DNA of 64,000 bases from Bifidobacterium olomucense (GTDB lineage: Bacteria; Actinomycetota; Actinomycetes; Actinomycetales; Bifidobacteriaceae), in NCBI RefSeq assembly GCF_012932375.1, contig NZ_JAAIIG010000011.1:1-64000 (forward strand). Direction: 5' to 3'. Both the position numbers and the translations under genes were made by a program. Positions 57,440 to 64,000 of the stretch are shown here, one piece after another (the first letter of the stretch is position 1; every line of letters begins with the position of its first letter). Below the pieces are notes generated by a model. That model was not told where the DNA came from. It ran no database searches and saw only the letters and a list, made by a program, of their open reading frames with translations.

Positions 57440-58789
57440 TCAGAATCCCTTGACGCCCTGGGCCTTGGCGATCTGCGCGAACTGGTCCTGGGTGGTCTTG
57501 GCGACCTGCTCCGGGGTCATGGTGCCGTTGACCATGTTGGCGAGGTTCAGGTAGAGGTCCGGGTTGGCCACGGCCTGGGACTGCATGGAGCCGACGGCGT
57601 CCTTCAGTGCGTCGAAGGCGTCCAGCTGGGCCTGCGGCACGGTGCCCGGGGTCTTGACGTCCTTCATGATGGACACGTAGTTCTGGTCCTTGATGAAGGT
57701 CTCGTATTCGGAGCCGAGCCAGAAGCTCATGAACTGGCGGGTGGCGGCCTCCTTCTTGGAGTCGCCGGTCTTGAAGGCCACGATGCAGTTGCCCTGCTGC
57801 GGAATGGAGGTAGCGATGTTGCCTTCCTTGGAGATCGGGAAGAAGCCGATGGTGTCGTCCAGCTTGGACTTGTCGTTGTCGGCCAGGGCGGAGATGGCGT
57901 TGAACATCGAGTTGGTCTGGATGATCATGCCGGCCTTGCCGTCGAGCAGTGCCTGGGCCTGGTCGGTGTCCTTGGCGGAACCGGCGTCCTTGTTGTACAG
58001 GCCGTCATCGAGCATCTGCTTGTATTCCTTGATGGCGCCGAGGATATCCTTGCCCTCGAAGCTGTCCTTGTTGGAGTTGACGTTGTCCCACAGGCCATCC
58101 TTGGCTGCCTCGGCGAGCTGGACGTTCACGGCCCACTGGGTACCCCACTGGGAGCCGGCCATCTCGAAGAGCGCTGAGTCGGCGGCGCCGGAGTCCTTGA
58201 TCTTGTTGGCGGTCTCGATCAGACCGTCCCAACCCTTCGGGGTGTCAGTGATGCCGGCCTTCTCGAAGACCTTCTTGTTATACCAGACGCCTTCGGTGTC
58301 CGGGGCGGAGACGAGGGCGCCGTAGTAGGTGCCGTCGTACTGGCCGCCCGCGTCGGCGATGCCGTCGGCGTAGTTGTCGAGCCACGGGGCGTTGTCGAGC
58401 TTCTGCAGCTTGTTCTGGGCCACAAAGCCGGCTAGGGTGGACGGCACGGCCTGCCAGAACATGAGATCCGGAGAATCGCCGGTAGTGATCTTGGTCTGGA
58501 CGTTGGACTCGTAGTTGTCCGGGATGGTCTGCAGGTCGATGGTCGCGCCGGTCTTGGACTCGAAGTCCTTGATGACCTTGACCGGGATCTTGTTGGAGTT
58601 CTGGGCGGCCCAGAAGGTGAGCTTGACGCCGTCCAGCTTGGTGTCCTCGGCCGGCCAGTAGTCAGCGGAAGAGGTGTCCGTGTTGTCGTCGCTGCCTGCG
58701 GCGGCGGGGTTGCCGCATCCTGCGAACATCATGCCCAGGGCCGCAATGCCGGCGATGGCTGCGGTGGTCTTCTTCCAGTTCCTCATCAT
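57440..58789 (-). CDS. Carbohydrate ABC solute-binding lipoprotein (alpha-galactoside operon)
   Basis: A 449-residue family 1 binding protein starting MMRNWKKTTAAIAGIAALGMMFAGCGNPAAAG; the lipobox MFAGC marks a lipoprotein. Later segments KLTFWAAQNSNKIPVKVIKDFESKTGATIDLQTIPDNYES and MLFEMAGSQWGTQW-like parts are typical. First gene of the operon with two permeases. Its promoter region has a GTGGTATCGATTCCAC site at 58915-58930. Substrate likely raffinose-type alpha-galactosides, inferred from the neighbouring GH36 genes. Confidence 0.92.
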   Translation of the reverse strand: MMRNWKKTTAAIAGIAALGMMFAGCGNPAAAGSDDNTDTSSADYWPAEDTKLDGVKLTFWAAQNSNKIPVKVIKDFESKTGATIDLQTIPDNYESNVQTKITTGDSPDLMFWQAVPSTLAGFVAQNKLQKLDNAPWLDNYADGIADAGGQYDGTYYGALVSAPDTEGVWYNKKVFEKAGITDTPKGWDGLIETANKIKDSGAADSALFEMAGSQWGTQWAVNVQLAEAAKDGLWDNVNSNKDSFEGKDILGAIKEYKQMLDDGLYNKDAGSAKDTDQAQALLDGKAGMIIQTNSMFNAISALADNDKSKLDDTIGFFPISKEGNIATSIPQQGNCIVAFKTGDSKKEAATRQFMSFWLGSEYETFIKDQNYVSIMKDVKTPGTVPQAQLDAFDALKDAVGSMQSQAVANPDLYLNLANMVNGTMTPEQVAKTTQDQFAQIAKAQGVKGF

Positions 58790-58913
58790 TGAGCCTTTCC
58801 TTTAATGATTCCTCGCCCCGCCCTCCAGCGGGCCGATTACCGTCGGGTTCACGTAGTTCCGGTGCCCTCCACTGCGGCATCGCAGCTGTTGAAATCCGAT
58901 GCCATCAATCATA

Positions 58914-58931
58914 TGTGGTATCGATTCCACG
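58914..58931. promoter_or_regulatory. LacI-type operator 1 (solute-binding gene side)
   Basis: TGTGGTATCGATTCCACG, an imperfect palindrome (arms GTGG-ATCGAT-CCAC). It lies 125 bp upstream of the solute-binding start on the minus strand. Confidence 0.8.
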
Positions 58932-59068
58932 TCAACCACTCACGGCGTGTCGCCCCCCGTAAAGTTCAATTCAACATAACTGAACAAAAGTTATCAAATG
59001 GCTCTATTTCAACGTTTATAAGTCGTAAATCTTCCCAACAAGCGCCCGTCCGCCCATAAACGCGATTT

Positions 59069-59086
59069 TGTGGTATCGATTCCACA
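59069..59086. promoter_or_regulatory. LacI-type operator 2 (alpha-galactosidase side)
   Basis: TGTGGTATCGATTCCACA. One mismatch from the perfect palindrome at 63774-63791. About 51 bp upstream of the alpha-galactosidase start. Confidence 0.85.
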
Positions 59087-59097
59087 CTGTATGCTGT

Positions 59098-59113
59098 TTG
59101 GTATCGATTCCCC
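59098..59113. promoter_or_regulatory. LacI-type operator 3, weaker
   Basis: TTGGTATCGATTCCCC repeats the core 26 bp after operator 2, with changed outer bases. Confidence 0.6.
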
Positions 59114-59136
59114 TTGAGATACGACGAGGTATTGCC

Positions 59137-61383
59137 ATGCGTATGAACGCTGTCTCCATCACCCAACCGACTGCACGGGAAGCGGAGGACGGACGCTTCG
59201 TCCGGCTTACCGTAGGCCTGTGCGAGGGTCGTCTCCCGCATATCGCGGCCATTACGACGGTCGCCCCGCACTCCTCCGGAGCGGGAGCATCGGACGCACA
59301 GGAGCACCTCGGCACAGGTACGCGGGCGACCGACTTCCCCGCGCCTTCCGACACTCCGGATGATGCGGACACCATGATCGATCCGCAGTTCCCGCAGACG
59401 CTCGACGCGGGACTGTCCATCAGCGAGTTCCCGACCATCCTGCCCACGCAGGCGGAAGGCTGGACCGGCACCCCGGCCATCCAGATCAGCCGCGACGGAC
59501 GGACCGTCTTCCCCAAGCTCACCGTGGTCTCCTCCTCAGATGCCGGTAGCGCGTTCACGTTCGAGGCACGGGACGAGTTGGCCGGACTGACATTGGACGG
59601 CACGCTCACCATCGGCCCGGAAGGCCTTATCCGCATCGATACGGCCCTGACCAATACCGCGGAAAGCGCGCTCACGGTGTCCCGGCTCACCCCGGTCGTC
59701 CCGCTGCCGCCACAAATCGATGAAATCGAGACCTGCACCGGCCACCATCTGCGCGAACGCGCATTGCAGCGACAACCGCTCACCGAAGGACTGTTCGCCA
59801 AGAACTCCTGGATGGGCCGGCCCGATTTCAACTCGGCGACGCTGCTGACCGCCGGCGAGCGCGGCTTCGGTTTCGAGCATGGCCTGGTGTTCTGCGCGCA
59901 TGTGGCGTTCAGCGGCAACAGCACGGTCTTCGCCGAACGCACGCCGTACACCCATGGAGTGATCGGCGGCGGCGAACTGCCCTATGAGGGCGAACTGACC
60001 CTGAAGACGGGCGAGACCTACCATGCGCCCAGACTACTGGTGTCCGTGGGCCACGGCCTCAACGAGGCATCCGCACGCTTCCATGCCTATCTGCGTTCCT
60101 TCCATCCCGAGCTCGCCAAGCCGCGTCCGGTCACGCTGAACACGTGGGAAGCCATGTATTTCGGCCAAAGCGAGGAGAAGGTGCTGGCTTTGGCGAACCG
60201 GGCCGCCTCCATAGGCGTCGAACGGTTCGTCATCGACGATGGCTGGTTCACCGGTCGCCGGGACGATACCAAGGGACTCGGCGACTGGCAGGTGGATGCC
60301 GATGTCTGGCCGCATGGGCTCACCCGCGTGGCCAATCATGTGCATGAGCTGGGAATGGAATTCGGTCTGTGGTTCGAGCCGGAAATGATCAGCCCGGATT
60401 CCCACGTGGCGCGGGAGCATCCCGAATGGATGCTGGCCCCGAACGCCGGGCGTCTCCCGGTCGAGGCGCGCAGCCAGCAGGTCATCGACCTGACGAATCC
60501 CCAAGCCGCGCGATATGTCGAGGATTGCATCGATACGCTCGTCGAGCAGTACCACATCGACTACATCAAGTGGGATCACAACCGGTTCCTCACCGAGCCC
60601 GTTTCGCCGGCGTCCGGCTTGCCCGCGGTGCATGGCCAGACCGAGGCGTTCTACGGCATCGTGGACCGGCTGCGCGAGCGGCACCCTGGTCTGGAAATCG
60701 AATCATGCTCTTCGGGCGGCGGACGTATCGATGCCGGTGTGCTTACCCGATGCAGCCGCGTATGGGCCTCGGATTGCACGGATCCCATCGAACGTGCCGA
60801 CATACAGCGCGGCACCTCGCTGCTGGTGCCTCCGGAGATGATCGGCGAGCATATCTCCGAATCCCCGAACCATGCCACGAAGCGCACCACCACGCTGACC
60901 ACGCGCGCAGCCACGGCGTTCTTCGGCCATCTGGGCATCGAGTGGAACATCATGAAGCTCGACGACACCGGACTGGGCCGCCTGAAGCGGTGGATAGACC
61001 TGTACAAGGCACGTCGCACGGCCATTCCACAAGGAGGTGCGATGCATGCGGACTGCCCCGATCCAGCGGTCCGGGTCGACGGGCTGGTGTCGCCGGACCG
61101 GTCACATGCGGTGTTCCGGTTCGCGGCCGTGGCCACGTCCCGCGAGTATCCGTATGGCCTGGTGCGGTTCCCCGGTCTGGACGAATCAGCGACGTACCGG
61201 ATACGTCCGTTGGGTGGCACCTCACTGTATGACGACGAACTGAGCCCGGCCTGCCGCACCCGTCTCGATTGGTGGAGCGACGAAGGCATCACGGCGGATG
61301 GCGCTCTGCTAACACAATGGGGCATCCGTCTGCCGCAGCTTGCCCCCGAGCATTGCCTGCTGCTCGAATTCGAGCGAATCTAA
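59137..61383 (+). CDS. Alpha-galactosidase (GH36)
   Basis: A 748-residue enzyme that releases alpha-1,6-galactose from raffinose, stachyose and melibiose. It starts at MRMNAVSITQ after ACGAGGTATTGCC. Motifs: RFVIDDGWFTGRRDDTKGLGDWQVDADVWPHGL, MEFGLWFEPEMISPDS, YIKWDHNRF (nucleophile Asp) and SCSSGGGRIDAGVL, with SDCTDPIERADIQRGTSLL carrying the acid/base Asp. No signal peptide, so it is cytoplasmic. It is divergent from the ABC operon and shares its operators. Confidence 0.93.
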   Translation: MRMNAVSITQPTAREAEDGRFVRLTVGLCEGRLPHIAAITTVAPHSSGAGASDAQEHLGTGTRATDFPAPSDTPDDADTMIDPQFPQTLDAGLSISEFPTILPTQAEGWTGTPAIQISRDGRTVFPKLTVVSSSDAGSAFTFEARDELAGLTLDGTLTIGPEGLIRIDTALTNTAESALTVSRLTPVVPLPPQIDEIETCTGHHLRERALQRQPLTEGLFAKNSWMGRPDFNSATLLTAGERGFGFEHGLVFCAHVAFSGNSTVFAERTPYTHGVIGGGELPYEGELTLKTGETYHAPRLLVSVGHGLNEASARFHAYLRSFHPELAKPRPVTLNTWEAMYFGQSEEKVLALANRAASIGVERFVIDDGWFTGRRDDTKGLGDWQVDADVWPHGLTRVANHVHELGMEFGLWFEPEMISPDSHVAREHPEWMLAPNAGRLPVEARSQQVIDLTNPQAARYVEDCIDTLVEQYHIDYIKWDHNRFLTEPVSPASGLPAVHGQTEAFYGIVDRLRERHPGLEIESCSSGGGRIDAGVLTRCSRVWASDCTDPIERADIQRGTSLLVPPEMIGEHISESPNHATKRTTTLTTRAATAFFGHLGIEWNIMKLDDTGLGRLKRWIDLYKARRTAIPQGGAMHADCPDPAVRVDGLVSPDRSHAVFRFAAVATSREYPYGLVRFPGLDESATYRIRPLGGTSLYDDELSPACRTRLDWWSDEGITADGALLTQWGIRLPQLAPEHCLLLEFERI

Positions 61384-61426
61384 AACTCCATTCGGCAGAC
61401 CCCGCATCGGTTTCCGGGATTGATTC

Positions 61427-61450
61427 GGCTTCCCCTTGGGAAGCCGTTTT
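61427..61450 (+). terminator. Terminator of the alpha-galactosidase gene
   Basis: GGCTTCCC-CTT-GGGAAGCC followed by GTTTTC, 44 bp after the stop. A second stem (AAGAGGGACT/AGTCCCTCTT, about 61471-61523) lies next to it and may serve the opposite gene. Confidence 0.85.
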
Positions 61451-61551
61451 CATATGCGTACGTATACGCGAAGAGGGACTCCGCCGGGCTCGATGCGATG
61501 AGCCCTGACGAAGTCCCTCTTGCTTGTCATGCGGCGTGCGTTGCTTCGGCG

Positions 61552-63693
61552 TTACGCCTCGCGGAACTCGAAGGTGCGGGAGATATATCCGCCACCGTCC
61601 GGCACACTCACAGTCGCCGTGCCGTCATCGGCGTTCCAGGAGACCGGCCACTCGGGAAAACCATCGCCCACCGGCAGCAGCGTCTTTGTTTCGACGGTCT
61701 TCCCGCGGAATTGCGGCAGCGCGAGCGTCACGCTCCCGCCTTCGCCGTCACGGGACCAGACGGTCACGAACGAGCGGTTGTCGGCTTTGAGGCCCAATGC
61801 CAGCACTGTGTCATTCCAGCCGGGTAGGCCAAGCGGCCAGAACGGTACGGCGGAGCCGATGACCGGCTGCACATGCCGCTTGTACGCCTCGACCGCCTGC
61901 ACGATGAGTGCACGCTGTTCGGCGCTCATCCGGTTGATGTATCCGGACAGGAAGAACCGGCCCAGGAACGTGGTGTTGAGGTTGAAGGCGAACTCCTCCG
62001 GGTTGTCGTTCGCGTTCGGGTATGCCCAGTTGCCGGCCTGTTCGGGAGTCATGAGCATGGGCGCCGCGGCGGCGATGACCGGGTAGAGGCGGAAGTCCTG
62101 CTGGTCGGACGTGGACTGCACCTGGAATCGCGAGGTTTGCGCGAAGTCCATACGCATGCCGCCGGAGGAGCAGTTCTCGATGATGAGCTCCGGATGGCGC
62201 CGATGCAGCCCCTCGACCCACGCGCTGTAGGCGCGGTTGTGGCCCAGCAGACCGTCGCCGGCGCTGTCGGCGTTGAGGTCCGTGCCGGCGTCCGGAGAGA
62301 CGTTGTAGTCGAACTTGAAGTAACCCACTCCATAGTCATTGACCAGACGGTCCACAGTGTCGTCGAGGTGTTTACGGGCGGCGGGGTCGCGCAGATCCAG
62401 CAGGTACCGTTCCTGTTCGACCACGCGACGGCCGTGGCGGTGGAAGAACGCCGTTTCGGGAAGGCTCTTGGCCATGGGGCTTTTGACGCCGATCACCTCG
62501 GGTTCCAACCACAGGCCGGCGATCATGCCGGCACCGCGGATGGCGTCGATGACCTCGGTGATGCCGCCTGGGAAACGCTTCTTCGAGGGCAGCCATTCGC
62601 CCACGGACGGCCACCAGTCGCCGGTGTCGTCATACCAGCCGGCGTCGATGCAGAAGATCTCGATGCCGGATTCGGCGGCACCCTTGACCAGAGGCAGCAG
62701 CTTGTCGGTGGTCGGATCGCCGTTGATGGTGTTCATGTAGTCGTTGAAAATCACACGCGGGTGTGCGTTGTCCGCCTTTTCCAGGCGCATCGTACGACGG
62801 TAGGCGGTGACGTTGGCGATGGCGTCCTCGAAATCGGGGGCGATCGTAGCGGAAGCCGGGACCGTATCGAACGATTCGCCGGGCGCCAGACGCTTCGCCC
62901 AATCGTGATCGACGTCGGTCGGGCCGGAGAGCGCCAGATAGCCGTCCTCAGTATCGCGGCCGATCTCCCAGCGCCAGGCGGCGTTGTGCTCGATCTGGAA
63001 CAGCCAGGTCAGCCCCAGCGTCTTCGATTCGAGCAGGGCGAGCGGCGTGTGACGTCCGGTGGACCAGGTTCCCGTGTTCACCACGGAATGCGCGCCACGA
63101 GGGTTATGGCCGGTCATCTGCTGGGCCAGTCGGGGGAATAGATCGGAGGTAGATGTGACATGCCAGCGACCTTCGCCAAGCCATTCGTTCTCGCACTCGA
63201 GCAATCGCCAGGCATCGCAGTCGGCGGATTTTCCGGCCGGGGCACCGAATGCGGAGACGAGGCTGGTCACGGATTCCAGCACAATCGCATCGTCCGCGCC
63301 GAGTACCGGGGAGGCGGCATCGGCGGGGTCACCCGTGTTCGCGACCGTGACCCAGGTACGGAACATCGGCACGCCCTGCGGCAGTTCGTAATGGACGGTG
63401 ACGGTCAGGCCGAGAGCGGCTTCGGCAAGCGTGATGTCGAGTCTGCTGACATGCCTGTCCGCGGACTCCTGATGGGAGACATACCGCAGCGCCCGGCCGA
63501 GGTCGGTGTGAACCAGGCGATCATTGGCCAGCCAGTGGCCGGTACCGGTGGCGAGAATCTCCGTCAACGGCATTCGATGGTTGAACCGCACATCCAGATC
63601 CGCCGCACGCAGGTCCGCAACGGCGGCCGGCCCATCGTCCGGTATCTCGAATGTCAGGGCCAATGCGTCATTGCCCCAAGTGAAGGTACCCAT
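61552..63693 (-). CDS. GH36-family alpha-galactosidase-like enzyme
   Basis: A 713-residue protein starting MGTFTWGNDALALTFEIPDDG, with AAGGAGTGGC directly upstream. GH36/GH-D clan features: RVIFNDYMNTINGDPTTDKLLPLVKGAAESGIEIFCIDAGWYDD, MIAGLWLEPEVIG, VGYFKFDYNVSPDAGTD (probable nucleophile Asp), IIENCSSGGMRMDF and STSDQQDFRLYP (probable acid/base). It is quite diverged from the 59137 enzyme and may act on another alpha-galactoside. It is cytoplasmic. Two LacI-type operators lie upstream. Confidence 0.88.
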   Translation of the reverse strand: MGTFTWGNDALALTFEIPDDGPAAVADLRAADLDVRFNHRMPLTEILATGTGHWLANDRLVHTDLGRALRYVSHQESADRHVSRLDITLAEAALGLTVTVHYELPQGVPMFRTWVTVANTGDPADAASPVLGADDAIVLESVTSLVSAFGAPAGKSADCDAWRLLECENEWLGEGRWHVTSTSDLFPRLAQQMTGHNPRGAHSVVNTGTWSTGRHTPLALLESKTLGLTWLFQIEHNAAWRWEIGRDTEDGYLALSGPTDVDHDWAKRLAPGESFDTVPASATIAPDFEDAIANVTAYRRTMRLEKADNAHPRVIFNDYMNTINGDPTTDKLLPLVKGAAESGIEIFCIDAGWYDDTGDWWPSVGEWLPSKKRFPGGITEVIDAIRGAGMIAGLWLEPEVIGVKSPMAKSLPETAFFHRHGRRVVEQERYLLDLRDPAARKHLDDTVDRLVNDYGVGYFKFDYNVSPDAGTDLNADSAGDGLLGHNRAYSAWVEGLHRRHPELIIENCSSGGMRMDFAQTSRFQVQSTSDQQDFRLYPVIAAAAPMLMTPEQAGNWAYPNANDNPEEFAFNLNTTFLGRFFLSGYINRMSAEQRALIVQAVEAYKRHVQPVIGSAVPFWPLGLPGWNDTVLALGLKADNRSFVTVWSRDGEGGSVTLALPQFRGKTVETKTLLPVGDGFPEWPVSWNADDGTATVSVPDGGGYISRTFEFREA

Positions 63694-63773
63694 GCCACTC
63701 CTTACATCGCATTCAGGCGGCCACTGACGCCTTTGTCGCCGCGCCGCCCGCCAACAGCAGTCCCGCCACATAG

Positions 63774-63791
63774 TGTGGTATCGATACCACA
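63774..63791. promoter_or_regulatory. LacI-type operator 4, perfect palindrome
   Basis: TGTGGTATCGATACCACA is a perfect 18-bp palindrome, about 80 bp upstream of the 61552 gene's start. It defines the consensus. Confidence 0.88.
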
Positions 63792-63851
63792 TCTTACAAG
63801 CAGAAGGTTGATGCAACAAATCAGACACACTGAACGTTGCTTATCTGCTTG

Positions 63852-63867
63852 GTGGAATCGATACCAC
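63852..63867. promoter_or_regulatory. LacI-type operator 5
   Basis: GTGGAATCGATACCAC, one mismatch in the arms, centred 77 bp from operator 4, a spacing that would allow DNA looping. Confidence 0.8.
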
Positions 63868-63922
63868 ATAATATGCATGGGCGCGATAGGCCGCACACAC
63901 ATTACGGTTGCACCGCGATTGC

Positions 63923-64000
63923 CTACCGCTTCTTGGACTTGCGGCCCTTGAAGTAGATGTCGAACACAATCCATACGCCGAGCACGAAGGCCACCACATA
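63923..64000 (-). CDS. Membrane protein, C-terminal end only
   Basis: The last 25 codons read YVVAFVLGVWIVFDIYFKGRKSKKR and end in a stop at 63923-63925. A final membrane helix with a basic tail suggests a transporter; nothing more can be said because the gene runs off the window. Confidence 0.6.
   Translation of the reverse strand, partial: YVVAFVLGVWIVFDIYFKGRKSKKR

Overview
The window is a GC-rich actinobacterial chromosome segment. The gene content points to Bifidobacterium longum or a very close relative: a GlgE maltosyltransferase, GlnR, actinobacterial-type ValS, DUF2469, a GH127 beta-L-arabinofuranosidase of the HypBA1 type, two GH36 alpha-galactosidase-family enzymes, and carbohydrate ABC systems run by LacI regulators. 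This assignment comes from reading protein sequences, not from a search.

Layout. 1-1553: edge of an accessory segment, with a partial SPFH-like membrane protein, a small unknown gene coupled to an HTH regulator, a divergent second HTH gene, and a 3' fragment of an initiator tRNA that looks like an attachment-site scar. 1828-3942: a cell-wall-anchored LPXTG protein with a Cys/Pro/Glu stalk. 4115-7059: three DnaA-box-like 9-mers, then glgE and ppa. 7487-9198: a sugar epimerase/ThuA pair. 9360-17338: mntP, a membrane protein, glnR, nth, an oligopeptide-type solute-binding protein and valS. 17552-24079: chorismate mutase, rho, a UDP-galactopyranose-mutase-like flavoprotein, DUF2469 and a GNAT protein. 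24255-27629: gatCAB. 27749-29646: an ABC-2 exporter. 29819-32793: a SpoU/TrmH methyltransferase, a degenerate phosphoribosyltransferase and RmuC. 32863-36031: a CsoR/copper ATPase locus. 36133-38667: a glycerol facilitator and PTS enzyme I, with what looks like a stub of ptsH. 38835-41124: tRNA-Lys and rplI-rpsR-ssb-rpsF. 41411-46694: a zinc-ribbon membrane protein, prs and yggS. 46957-54123: an arabinofuranoside ABC operon with hypBA1 and a LacI regulator. 54152-63693: an alpha-galactoside ABC operon with a second LacI regulator and two GH36 enzymes. 63923-64000: the 3' end of another membrane protein.

Regulation visible in the sequence. CsoR and the copper ATPase share a TACCC/GGGTA palindrome. 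The arabinofuranoside operon carries GCGAAA/TTTCGC palindromes. The alpha-galactoside genes carry five copies of a GTGGTATCGATACCAC palindrome, in all three places where a LacI repressor would be expected to act. Both solute-binding-protein genes are followed by a stem-loop before the permeases.

Main discovery candidate. Five unrelated genes (ppa, valS, hypBA1 and two sugar-permease genes) end in the same unusual architecture. The last codons and the stop codon form, or lie inside, the left arm of a strong palindrome. A short GC-rich core with shared motifs follows, and then a second copy of the gene's own 3' end. In ppa, valS and the 55462 permease the second copy still encodes the same or nearly the same C-terminus, partly with synonymous codons. 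The normal terminator lies beyond the insertion where one can be seen. This suggests a family of miniature elements of about 110-240 bp that insert at gene 3' ends and restore the reading frame. Two other repeat families are also present: a large inverted element built on CCCCTTGTA/TACAAGGGG units, and a hairpin built on GTACGCTGA/TCAGCGTAC.
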